From contig JAPLKR010000042.1 of assembly GCA_026387965.1 (NCBI GenBank), positions 1 through 11,292 on the forward strand: a stretch of 11,292 nt of DNA. Reading direction: 5' to 3'. Under the pieces are notes generated by a model that was given only the letters and a program-made list of their open reading frames with translations, made no database searches and was not told the origin of the DNA. Positions 1-6,586 of this stretch are shown here, piece by piece. The position numbers and the translations under genes are program-made. The DNA is from Fusobacteriota bacterium (GTDB lineage: Bacteria > Fusobacteriota > Fusobacteriia > JAPLKR01). Position 1 is the stretch's first letter. Every line of letters starts with the position of its first letter.

Positions 1-1
1 T

Positions 2-397
2 CTCTTTATACCTGGATTTAATTTATATTGGATATTTATTGCACTTTCAAGCTTTCCAACAGCCTTAAAACGTTATTGTGATCAAAATGGTTACAAGCAA
101 GTAAAAATTCCAAATAAGTATTTGTCGATTGTTGCGAATATTTTTTGGATTGTTTTGAGTATTCCAATAGATGATTTAAGCGTACTGACATTTGTAGGGA
201 TAGTTCTATATCTCATTTTCTTTTACCAATGCGCCAAATCTGTGGCTGCTTTAGAGTGCGCGCGTGAGTTAGGTCATCAACAAGAGGCAGAAACACTCTC
301 TAAAGAGCTTGAGACCATCATTGATGAAGAGGAAAAGTTGAGTAACGAGTTAAGAGGCCTGAAAAGGCCTCTTTTTTTACTATTGATTACACTGTAA
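2..397 (+). CDS. Small membrane protein, 5' end cut off by the window
   Basis: The frame is open from base 2 with no stop until TAA at 395-397, so the gene begins upstream; the TTG at 122 is only an internal codon. The visible 131 residues start with an aromatic hydrophobic stretch (PGFNLYWIFIA), then a short polar loop (KRYCDQNGYK). Two hydrophobic segments follow (about residues 41-56 and 60-76), and then a charged, probably helical tail rich in E, K and L. The PGFNLYWIF block resembles small bacterial membrane proteins of the DUF4234 sort, but I do not assign a family. The last codons run through an intrinsic terminator (352-378), so the final residues (RGLKRPLFLLLITL) are encoded by terminator DNA. 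This suggests the original stop was lost. Function unknown. Confidence 0.65.
   Translation, partial: LFIPGFNLYWIFIALSSFPTALKRYCDQNGYKQVKIPNKYLSIVANIFWIVLSIPIDDLSVLTFVGIVLYLIFFYQCAKSVAALECARELGHQQEAETLSKELETIIDEEEKLSNELRGLKRPLFLLLITL
352..378 (+). terminator. Rho-independent terminator inside the 3' end of the first gene
   Basis: A perfect 9-bp stem, AAGAGGCCT (352-360) with AGGCCTCTT (365-373), has a GAAA tetraloop (361-364) and a T run at 372-378. It separates the upstream membrane-protein gene from the metal-resistance unit. It lies before the stop codon of the open frame. Confidence 0.9.
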
Positions 398-429
398 AGA
401 TACAAAAAACACGATTAAATATTTTTCAT

Positions 430-458
430 TTGACAAAATTCAAAAAAAATGTTAAAAC
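430..458 (+). promoter_or_regulatory. Probable promoter of the metal-resistance operon
   Basis: A consensus -35 box TTGACA lies at 430-435. With 16-17 nt spacing the -10 would be TTAAAA or TAAAAC (452-458), which is a weak match. The SmtB/CadC-type operator starts a few bases downstream, where the transcription start would fall. A bound repressor there would block initiation. Confidence 0.6.
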
Positions 459-464
459 TTATAT

Positions 465-480
465 ATGAACATATATTCAT
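465..480 (+). promoter_or_regulatory. ArsR/SmtB-family operator
   Basis: The imperfect palindrome ATGAACATATATTCAT fits the TGAAC(N)ATTCA-type core recognised by SmtB, CzrA and CadC family repressors. It lies between the -35/-10 region and the repressor start codon at 499, the usual place for an autoregulatory site. No second copy is seen before the ATPase gene. This is inference from a match to remembered operator sequences. Confidence 0.7.
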
Positions 481-498
481 GTAAGAAAAGGGGTGGGA

Positions 499-843
499 AT
501 GGACTGTTGTCATGAAACAATTATTCATCAAGAAATAGTAGAAAAATTTGAGAATTTAGAGTGGGATAAAATTGGGATAAAGCATGTAGCACAGATGTTG
601 AAATTGCTTTCAGATGAGACACGGCTTAAAATTTTATATTTGCTTCTTTTTGAAAAAATGTGCGTATGTGATATTGCGTATGTACTTAAAATGAGTCACT
701 CTGCTATATCGCATCAACTAAGAGGGCTTCGACAAGAGGGTATCATAGAGAGCGAAAAAGCGGGTAAAGTGGTTTATTACTCGATAAATTCAGACCATAC
801 ATATATAGGAATATTAAAGCAGTTATTTTACAAAAACATATAA
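499..843 (+). CDS. cadC: CadC-like ArsR/SmtB family metal-sensing repressor
   Basis: A 114-residue winged-helix repressor that should dissociate from DNA on binding Cd, Pb or Zn. ATG at 499 is chosen over an in-frame GTG at 493, because the purine-rich AAGGGG (488-492) lies just before it. The core reads LSDETRLKILYLL (37-49), then the metal motif C55-V-C57-D, the recognition helix SHSAISHQLRGL (66-77) and the wing GKVVYYSI (89-96). C55/C57 together with C3/C4 at the N-terminus make an alpha3N-type soft-metal site, as in CadC. The alpha5 zinc site looks incomplete: D99 and H100 are present, but the protein ends at residue 114 without the later His/Glu pair. It is transcribed with the exporter downstream and probably represses both from the operator at 465-480. 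The name cadC is by analogy; the exact metal is not fixed by sequence. Confidence 0.88.
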   Translation: MDCCHETIIHQEIVEKFENLEWDKIGIKHVAQMLKLLSDETRLKILYLLLFEKMCVCDIAYVLKMSHSAISHQLRGLRQEGIIESEKAGKVVYYSINSDHTYIGILKQLFYKNI

Positions 844-1013
844 AAGTGTGGGTGTGCAAGGAAATCAAAAAAGAGCCAACAACGAGTGTAGATAAATGAC
901 GATATATCCAGATTTTGCTTATATTAATTAGAAATGCATTTATCTGCAAAAATCAATATTTTTTTTCGATATATCGGCGGAAAAATATTTGTGATTGGTA
1001 AAAAATAAAGAAA

Positions 1014-1027
1014 AGAGGTATATAGTG
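1014..1027 (+). promoter_or_regulatory. Ribosome binding site that decides the ATPase start
   Basis: AGAGG (1014-1018) stands 6 nt before GTG at 1025. The longer alternative, TTG at 995, has only GGCGG about 14 nt upstream. The GTG start also puts the metal-binding domain directly at the N-terminus. Confidence 0.7.
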
Positions 1028-3067
1028 GAGGCAAAAGTAAAAGTATCGGGATTAAATTGTGTGAGTTGTTCGAAAAAAATTGAGAAGGCTTTGTTTTCCA
1101 TATCGGGAGTAACCCACGTCGTGGTGAGTATGCCTACTCAAGAAGTTATCGCTACATATGTAGATGATATTCCTAAATTAAAAGAGAGAATGGGCAAGAT
1201 TATACGTTCCATCGAGCCAGATGTGAAAATAGTGGAGAGTGCAACTCTTTTTAAGGAGAAATTTCCTCTATTCTATTTGCTCACAGTGGTTTTGTTTTTC
1301 ATTGTGGTGTTACTTGTTCCAAAGAACATTCAAATTACCCTATCTATTATTGGGTATGTAATCATAGGGCGACGCGTATTTTATAAAGCATTTTTAGGTC
1401 TGAAAAATAGAGACTATTTCAATGAGAATAGCTTGATGATTTTGGCCACAGTAGGGGCATTTTACCTAAAAGATTTTCCAGAGGCACTTGGTGTAATGCT
1501 TTTCTACTCACTTGGAGAGAAATTGCAAGGTTTTACTTTTAATCGTTCGCAAAATGCCATCTCAGAATTGATTGGAAGTGAAGAGAAGCGTGTAAAACTA
1601 ATCAGGGGGGAGAAAATAGAAGAGGTGGAAGTGGAGACGGTAGAGATAGGTGCACATATCTCTATTCATAAGGGAGACAAGCTTATTCTTGATGGGATAG
1701 CTCTCACAAGAGCAGCGTTTGATATGAGCCCCATTACAGGAGAGTCTCTTCCAGTTATCTATGAAGTAGGGGATAAAATCATCTCAGGTGGTCTAAACAT
1801 CGGTGAGAGTGCTGAAATTGAAGTCACACACCGTTTTGAAGATTCTACGTGTAGTAAAATTCAAACGGCATTAAAAATTGCTACCCAAGGGAAAGCAAAA
1901 ACTGAGAATTACATGACGAAACTTTCAAAAGTCTATACCCCTCTAGTGGTGGTTATGGTCATTTTAGTTCTGCTTGTTCCAACCCTGCTTTTTCACCAAC
2001 CTTTTTCAGTATGGATAGGGCGAGCGATGATACTGTTGATTGTAAGTTGTCCCTGCGCACTGCTGCTCTCAATTCCCTTGAGTTTTTGTGCAAGTTTAGG
2101 ATTTGCCTCAAAATGCGGAATAGTGATAAAAAGCGGCGAGTATGTGGAAAGTTTTAGAAAAATGGAGCATTTTCTTTTTGATAAAACAGGAACACTGACC
2201 ACGGGAAAATTTCAAGTGGAGTCGATTGATGTTGCCAAGGGGTATGAGATTCAAGAGATGTACACACTTATTTTAAGTTTAGAGTCTTTGAGCGGCCACC
2301 CAATAGCGAAAACATTAGTGAAAACGATGAAAGCACATGATGCTTTGACGAAAAAAGTTGAGAACTTTCAAGAAATTTCTGGAAAAGGGCTTTTTGGAAC
2401 TATTGAGGGAAAATGTTGGTATATCGGAACAGAGAGATTTTACAAAGAGGAGATGAAAAGCGAGTGTGAAAGCAGAGGGATTTTACTTTTTTCGAGTGAA
2501 GGTGTCGCATGTACTATTACCCTTTCTGATGAGGTGAAGCGCGAAGCAAAAGAGGTGGTAGAGCATCTACAACGAGAAGGAAAAGAGATTGTCATGCTCA
2601 CAGGGGATAGTTTTGAAAATGGTGAAAAAACATCTCAAAAACTGGGAATTAAAACATTTCTATCAGGACTACTGCCAACAGAAAAAAACAGTAAAGTAAA
2701 AGAGTATCAAAAGAAATCAAAAGTACTGTTTGTGGGTGAGGGCATTAATGATGCTCTGGCTATTAAGAGTGCGGATATCGGAATTGCTATGGGTAAACTT
2801 GGAAGTGGTTTAGCAATAGAATCTGCGGATATTGTGATTGCCAATGATGATTTAAAAAGTATCGAAGTGTTATCGAAAATATCAAATGAAACGATGAAAA
2901 TTGTGTGGCAAAATATTTCGGTGGCCTTGGGGATTAAAATTATCATCATAGTACTAGGCGTTCTAGGATATTCTAACATCTGGGAAGCCATTTTTGCTGA
3001 TGTAGGGGTAGCTATCATTACAGTGCTTAACGCCACAAGACTGCTTTACATGAGAAGAAACGCTTAA
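1025..3067 (+). CDS. cadA: P1B-2 type heavy-metal (Zn/Cd/Pb) exporting ATPase
   Basis: A 680-residue inner-membrane pump that exports divalent soft metals using ATP. An N-terminal HMA domain has the GLNCVSC metal motif (C12, C15). Membrane helices follow, then the actuator TGES (238-241), the transmembrane metal motif C342-P-C344, the phosphorylation site D386-KTGTLT, the SGHP motif (H425-P426) and TGD (526-528). The hinge motif reads G571-E-G-I-N-D576. The late helices carry N630...K638 and D659 in FADVGVA, the Lys/Asp pair typical of ZntA/CadA rather than copper pumps. Two deviations: the usual GDGIND has Glu for its first Asp, and the following Pro is Leu (GEGINDAL). The frame is intact, so the pump is probably functional. 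It lies 181 nt behind the CadC-like repressor with no terminator between, so the two are likely co-transcribed and metal-induced. Confidence 0.93.
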   Translation: MEAKVKVSGLNCVSCSKKIEKALFSISGVTHVVVSMPTQEVIATYVDDIPKLKERMGKIIRSIEPDVKIVESATLFKEKFPLFYLLTVVLFFIVVLLVPKNIQITLSIIGYVIIGRRVFYKAFLGLKNRDYFNENSLMILATVGAFYLKDFPEALGVMLFYSLGEKLQGFTFNRSQNAISELIGSEEKRVKLIRGEKIEEVEVETVEIGAHISIHKGDKLILDGIALTRAAFDMSPITGESLPVIYEVGDKIISGGLNIGESAEIEVTHRFEDSTCSKIQTALKIATQGKAKTENYMTKLSKVYTPLVVVMVILVLLVPTLLFHQPFSVWIGRAMILLIVSCPCALLLSIPLSFCASLGFASKCGIVIKSGEYVESFRKMEHFLFDKTGTLTTGKFQVESIDVAKGYEIQEMYTLILSLESLSGHPIAKTLVKTMKAHDALTKKVENFQEISGKGLFGTIEGKCWYIGTERFYKEEMKSECESRGILLFSSEGVACTITLSDEVKREAKEVVEHLQREGKEIVMLTGDSFENGEKTSQKLGIKTFLSGLLPTEKNSKVKEYQKKSKVLFVGEGINDALAIKSADIGIAMGKLGSGLAIESADIVIANDDLKSIEVLSKISNETMKIVWQNISVALGIKIIIIVLGVLGYSNIWEAIFADVGVAIITVLNATRLLYMRRNA

Positions 3068-3077
3068 CTAATTAATA

Positions 3078-3117
3078 GAAAAGCACTTCTTAAGAGAGAT
3101 CTTAAGAAGTGCTTTTC
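3078..3117. terminator. Bidirectional terminator between convergent operons
   Basis: A perfect 17-bp stem (3078-3094 with 3101-3117) has a 6-nt loop AGAGAT. It is A-rich on the 5' side and T-rich on the 3' side, so either transcript ends in a hairpin plus a U stretch. It lies 10 bases after the ATPase stop and 3 bases before the minus-strand stop, so it serves both operons. Confidence 0.92.
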
Positions 3118-3119
3118 CA

Positions 3120-3950
3120 TCAGATTTGTAGAAATTTTGAAATAGTGAGAATAATTTCAATGGCGATGAGAATAATTACGACCCATTCGAGTCTAACCCC
3201 ATGCTTATCTTGTGTTAAAGAGGTAAAAACATTAATAATATCTAAAAGTGTTTCGTGTTTTGCACTTAAGTTTTCATATCTGCTGATAAGCTCGAATTTC
3301 CCAGAAAGCTCGGTGTAGATTTCATTTAAATTCTCCTTGTCCCAAGTAAGATCTGGCTTATCAAGAAGTCGTACACTTGAAACGGTATTGAATTTAAACT
3401 CTAGAATCTCAGCAGAGAGCTTGAAAAGCTTTTTATTACTTGTAGAGAAGTTGCCGATTTTCATTTTTTCTAAAATACCTTCACACTCCCCCAGTAGTCT
3501 ATCCACATCTAGCTCAATTCTATCCATGGCGACTGATTTTGCCATAATATTGGCTACAATATCAAGGGAGTGAGGCTTATGCTCAGACACGATGATACTG
3601 TCGTCTAAAGCTTCTGTCTCATCTGCTTGTGTATCTACAATGAAAATGTATTCCTCGCTATCAATTTTTTCGTTAATACAAATAGCTTTGGGAGTGATTT
3701 TATCGATATATTTAATAAAATTCACTGCTTCGTGAAATGTAAAATTAGTAAAAACAATGCTCCCAAATTGATAAAGGTGCACAAATTTTAATTCAGGAGC
3801 TTTTACAATACCCAAAAGATCTTGGGGGCTGAAGACAATATAATCTCTCCAATGAATTTTTTTTGACATTTCAAAATGCGCAAATATTGGTTTTAAATTG
3901 ATTTGCATAGTAGTGGAATAAGCAATTAATTTATATCGCTTAGTTTTCAT
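3120..3950 (-). CDS. RMD1/DUF155 (YagE) family protein, second copy
   Basis: A 276-residue protein of the RMD1/Sif2-like DUF155 family, known from yeast mitochondrial membrane proteins and many bacteria; no bacterial biochemical role is known to me. The ATG at 3950 is chosen because AAGGAG lies 7 nt upstream; an open extension to 4016 has no such signal. Visible features are an N-terminal KTKRYKL, the core WRDYIVFSPQ and KFVHLYQFGSIVFTNF, a mid block KSVAMDRIELDVDR, helical and probably coiled-coil segments, then R253-LEW followed by a single C-terminal hydrophobic helix (to about 270). The family usually ends this way, which suggests a tail anchor. It is about 80% identical to its upstream neighbour by hand alignment, so it is a tandem duplicate. 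It is the last gene of the minus-strand operon, ending at the shared terminator. Confidence 0.85.
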   Translation of the reverse strand: MKTKRYKLIAYSTTMQINLKPIFAHFEMSKKIHWRDYIVFSPQDLLGIVKAPELKFVHLYQFGSIVFTNFTFHEAVNFIKYIDKITPKAICINEKIDSEEYIFIVDTQADETEALDDSIIVSEHKPHSLDIVANIMAKSVAMDRIELDVDRLLGECEGILEKMKIGNFSTSNKKLFKLSAEILEFKFNTVSSVRLLDKPDLTWDKENLNEIYTELSGKFELISRYENLSAKHETLLDIINVFTSLTQDKHGVRLEWVVIILIAIEIILTISKFLQI

Positions 3951-3981
3951 ACGTAAACTCCTTAAATTTCTAAAAGGTATA

Positions 3982-4803
3982 TTAATGATGGAACATGAGT
4001 ACAACTTCAAGGGCAATTAATATAATGATGACCCATTCAAGTCTCACTCCGTGTTTATTTTGAGTAAGTGAAGTGAATACGTTTATGATTTCTAGTAGAG
4101 TTTCATGTTTGGTACTTAAATTGTCATAACGTGTAATAAGTTCAAACTTTCCCTCGAGTTCGATATAAATGGTATCAAGACTTTCTTTGTCCCAAGTAAT
4201 ATCAGGTTTGTCAAGAAGTCGAATACTTGAAACAGTGGAAAATTTAAGCTCTAAGATTTCAGCTGAAAGGCGAAAGAGTTTCTTGCTGCTGATTTTAAAA
4301 TTTCCTATTTTGAGCTTTTCTAAAATCTCTTCGCACTCGTTTAAAAGTCTATCAACATCCATTTCGATTCTATCCATAGCCACGGATTTTGCTAAAATTC
4401 CGCCGACAATATCCAGGGAGTGAGGTTTGTGTTCCGATACTATGATACTTTCGTCAGAAGCCTCTGTCTCGTCAATTCCTGAGTCAACGATGAAAGTATA
4501 CTCTTCACTCTCAATTTTTGGGTTAATAGAAATAGTTTTGGGAGTTATTTTGTCAATATATTTAATAAAATCCATAGATTCGTGATACGAAAAATTTGTG
4601 AAAACGATGCTTCCAAATTGATAGAGATGCACAAATTTTCCTTCAGGATTGGCTACAATTCCTGTAAGTTCTTGAGGCGTAAAAACGATATAATCTCTCC
4701 AATGGATTTTTTTTGACATTCCAAAATGCGCAAATATTGGTTTTAAATTAAATTGTTTAAGAGTAGAGAAGGCTTCTAGTTTATAGCGTTTAGTTTTTCT
4801 CAT
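3982..4803 (-). CDS. RMD1/DUF155 (YagE) family protein, first copy
   Basis: A 273-residue paralog of the next gene downstream, with the same layout: KTKRYKL start, WRDYIVFTPQ, KFVHLYQFGSIVFTNF, KSVAMDRIEMDVDR, then R254-LEW and a C-terminal membrane helix. The ATG at 4803 is chosen because GAGG (4816-4813) precedes it. The frame stays open upstream to 4827 through a Lys/Arg-rich stretch that is only the overlapping tsaB tail. The start overlaps the end of tsaB by 14 nt, so translation is probably coupled. The spacer between Shine-Dalgarno and start, including the A of ATG, is a run of ten A (4812-4803), which could slip. Family membership is from recognition of the RMD1 core and C-terminus. 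Function is unknown, and location is inferred to be the inner membrane, facing the cytoplasm. Confidence 0.85.
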   Translation of the reverse strand: MRKTKRYKLEAFSTLKQFNLKPIFAHFGMSKKIHWRDYIVFTPQELTGIVANPEGKFVHLYQFGSIVFTNFSYHESMDFIKYIDKITPKTISINPKIESEEYTFIVDSGIDETEASDESIIVSEHKPHSLDIVGGILAKSVAMDRIEMDVDRLLNECEEILEKLKIGNFKISSKKLFRLSAEILELKFSTVSSIRLLDKPDITWDKESLDTIYIELEGKFELITRYDNLSTKHETLLEIINVFTSLTQNKHGVRLEWVIIILIALEVVLMFHH

Positions 4804-5491
4804 TTTTTTTTTCCTCTTTTTCTTCAAGTTGAAGTTCCGCTTGAGTTTTTAATAAGTAGAACGGTTCTAGTGTTTCGATATGATCTTCTGTATAAGTGAG
4901 AGTTAACTCACATAGAGCGGTTGCTCTTAAAAAATTTAAACTATTTGCTATATAGTAAATTTTTGGAATAATGTTTTTAATTCTATCGCTGTAGCTTTCG
5001 CAAGCGTCTCCGATAGCAATACATGTGAGATCTTTATAGCGTTCAAGAACTGCTGCTAAATTCCCCACAAAATACTCACTTTTACGCTCTAATTTTCCCT
5101 CTTGATAGCGGTAAAGCGCGCCATAGACTCGACTGTTTTTTGCGTCAATTAGAGCTAGAATAGGAAGTGTAGAAAAGGGAATTTGTGAAGCAAGAATATC
5201 TAAACTATTAGCACTTTTTATATGCGCATTATTGGCATGCGCCAGTCCCTTGGCAAATGCCATTCCTATTCTAAGTCCTGTAAATGAGCCAGGGCCACTA
5301 TTAACGGCAATACATTCAATTTGCAGAGGTGTAATCTCACTGTTTTTGAGCAGTTGATCCACTAAAATTAGCAGTGTATGTGAGTGGTTTTGATCAATTT
5401 TTTGAGAAGTTTCCGAGATTATGCCCTTTTCTTTATGATAAAGAGCAATACTACATATTTGGGTAGAGGTATCAATTCCTAAAACATACAT
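4790..5491 (-). CDS. tsaB: tRNA threonylcarbamoyladenosine biosynthesis protein TsaB
   Basis: A 233-residue ASKHA-fold partner of TsaD in making t6A37 on ANN-decoding tRNAs; it is the dimerising scaffold rather than the catalytic subunit. Signature pieces are GIDTST (5-10), NHSHTLL (35-41) and VNSGPGSFTGLRIG (63-76), the last being the most diagnostic TsaB motif. The ATG at 5491 has AAGGAGGAG about 8 nt upstream. It overlaps the end of tsaE by 13 nt, and its own 3' end overlaps the first RMD1 gene by 14 nt. The C-terminal tail is almost all E, K and N and is encoded partly by an A10 run, so this end of the protein is probably unconstrained. Length is normal for the family. Confidence 0.95.
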   Translation of the reverse strand: MYVLGIDTSTQICSIALYHKEKGIISETSQKIDQNHSHTLLILVDQLLKNSEITPLQIECIAVNSGPGSFTGLRIGMAFAKGLAHANNAHIKSANSLDILASQIPFSTLPILALIDAKNSRVYGALYRYQEGKLERKSEYFVGNLAAVLERYKDLTCIAIGDACESYSDRIKNIIPKIYYIANSLNFLRATALCELTLTYTEDHIETLEPFYLLKTQAELQLEEKEEKKNEKN

Positions 5492-5937
5492 TTTTCAATC
5501 TCCTCCTTGCGTTCCTGTGGAAAATGTGTGAATTCAATGGAGACCATTCGGTGTGTTTCATCTAAATGTTCTAGCAAAAGAGTAATATAAGGAAGTTCTA
5601 AAATAGGTTCAATTATATTTCCCCATTCAATTAACATAATTCCACTTTGAGCTTGAAAATGTTCTAAGCCAATTTCAAAAAAATCTTCAGGTTCATTCAA
5701 GCGGTAGACATCGAAATGAAAAAGAGGGAGTCTGCCACTATAGTATTCTGAGAGGATGTTGAATGTTGGGCTTTTAATGGTTTGAGTTACGCCTAGGCAT
5801 TTGCCAAAACATTTACTCCAAGTCGTTTTGCCGGTCCCTAGGTCGCCATTAAGCAGTATTATATCACCAGCTTTTACCAAAGCGGCCATTTTACAAGCAA
5901 AGTGGTCAAGTTGAGAAAAGGTTAAAGTGTATTTCAT
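5479..5937 (-). CDS. tsaE: tRNA t6A biosynthesis ATPase TsaE
   Basis: A 152-residue P-loop ATPase that works with TsaB and TsaD to cycle the t6A-forming complex. Walker A is G31-DLGTGKTT39. The family blocks SPTF, HFDVYRL and IMLIEWGN follow in the expected order. The ATG at 5937 has AAGGAGA about 4 nt upstream. The gene follows hldE2 by 13 nt and overlaps tsaB by 13 nt, so the three are one transcription unit. Pairing of tsaE and tsaB is common in bacteria and supports the call; tsaD and tsaC must lie elsewhere. Confidence 0.95.
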   Translation of the reverse strand: MKYTLTFSQLDHFACKMAALVKAGDIILLNGDLGTGKTTWSKCFGKCLGVTQTIKSPTFNILSEYYSGRLPLFHFDVYRLNEPEDFFEIGLEHFQAQSGIMLIEWGNIIEPILELPYITLLLEHLDETHRMVSIEFTHFPQERKEEIEKCMF

Positions 5938-5950
5938 GAAATCTCCTTGT

Positions 5951-6412
5951 TTAATTTCTTTCTAAAATATTTTTTACAATATTACTTGTAGAACTTCCCT
6001 CTGTGAAATTCAAGATGACAACTTTTCCGCAAAAACTTTCAACAATAGGGGTTTCAGGAAGGGAGTCTACAGTATAATCTCCGCCTTTAACATGAATAGA
6101 GGGTTGAACCTTTTTAATAAGTTCGATAGGAGTTTGTTCATCGAAAATAAGCGTAAAATCCACAGCTTTGAGACCTTCTAAGAGCTCACAGCGTTCAATT
6201 TCGTTTACATAGGGTTTTTTTGGTCCTTTAAGAATGCGTACAGAAGCATCGGAATTCACTCCGACAACAAGATAGTCGCCGAGTTTTTTTGCGGCATTTA
6301 AATATCTGAGATGCCCAACATGAAGAATATCAAAACATCCATTTGTAAAGACAATCTTTTTTCCATCTGCTTTTAGTTTATGTAATAGTTCTAAAGTTTG
6401 AAGAGTATTCAT
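5951..6412 (-). CDS. rfaE2: D-glycero-beta-D-manno-heptose 1-phosphate adenylyltransferase
   Basis: A 153-residue cytidylyltransferase-fold enzyme that adds AMP to heptose 1-phosphate, making ADP-heptose for the LPS inner core. The nucleotide-binding motif NGCFDILHVGH is at 24-34, with H31 and H34 as the HxGH pair. LKGPKKPYVNEIERCELL, VKGGDY and the C-terminal GSSTSNIVKNIL follow, all typical of the C-terminal HldE (RfaE2) domain. It is a free-standing domain without the kinase half, so a separate hldA/rfaE1 kinase is expected elsewhere. The ATG at 6412 has GGAGGC (6426-6421) about 8 nt upstream. It is first in the minus-strand operon, with an extended -10 promoter at 6467-6477. A related cytidylyltransferase such as glycerol-3-phosphate cytidylyltransferase is less likely, given the RfaE2-specific blocks. 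Confidence 0.9.
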   Translation of the reverse strand: MNTLQTLELLHKLKADGKKIVFTNGCFDILHVGHLRYLNAAKKLGDYLVVGVNSDASVRILKGPKKPYVNEIERCELLEGLKAVDFTLIFDEQTPIELIKKVQPSIHVKGGDYTVDSLPETPIVESFCGKVVILNFTEGSSTSNIVKNILERN

Positions 6413-6466
6413 AATTTTGCGCCTCCGATTTATAATATTAATGTTACTTTCTTACATAGTACATGT

Positions 6467-6477
6467 ATTATATCATA
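6467..6477 (-). promoter_or_regulatory. Extended -10 promoter of the hldE2-tsaE-tsaB-RMD1 operon
   Basis: On the minus strand the bases read TATGATATAAT, a perfect TATAAT box with TGn in front (extended -10). The expected -35 position (about 6490-6495, TTAATT) is a poor match, which extended -10 promoters tolerate. The box is about 55 nt from the start codon at 6412. Confidence 0.65.
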
Positions 6478-6525
6478 AAAACGTTTTAGAATTAAGGGGG
6501 GGAGGCTTGCGTAAAGTTGTTTTTC

Positions 6526-6554
6526 TTGACTAGCACGCAAATACATGTTACTAT
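6526..6554 (+). promoter_or_regulatory. Promoter of the psiE-ispG-lgt operon
   Basis: TTGACT (6526-6531), a 17-nt spacer and TACTAT (6549-6554) preceded by TGT, a near-consensus extended -10 promoter. It is followed within 35 nt by AAGGAG and the TTG start at 6587. A 6-bp inverted repeat, TTGCGT (6507-6512) and ACGCAA (6535-6540), brackets the -35 box and could be an operator; that part is speculative. Confidence 0.7.
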
Positions 6555-6586
6555 CAGATAAGAAAAAAAATTGAAGGAGTAGGGAA

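Larger units (their letters stand above)
3120..4803 (-). repeat. Tandem gene duplication (two RMD1-family copies)
   Basis: The two adjacent genes align along almost their whole length with no gaps after the first residues, about 80% identical in protein. Some DNA blocks are almost unchanged, for example the stretches around 3858-3900 and 4697-4740 that encode the FAHFxMSKKIHW region. The copies are 31 nt apart and each has its own ribosome binding site. Only the extreme C-terminal tails differ clearly. Confidence 0.9.

Noticed and set aside
948-966. Terminator or attenuator before the ATPase gene
   Set aside because: AAAAAT/ATTTTT is only a 6-bp A/T stem before the T run; too weak to call.
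995-1024. Longer ATPase start at TTG 995
   Set aside because: No well-spaced ribosome site; GTG 1025 has AGAGG 6 nt upstream, and the HMA domain begins right after it.
1993-2202. Open frames opposite the ATPase, RMD1 and lgt genes
   Set aside because: They lie entirely within well-supported genes on the other strand and show no ribosome sites or family motifs.
3951-4016. 22-residue N-terminal extension of the second RMD1 copy
   Set aside because: The extension overlaps the end of the first copy, has no ribosome site, and does not align with the paralog; ATG 3950 has AAGGAG.
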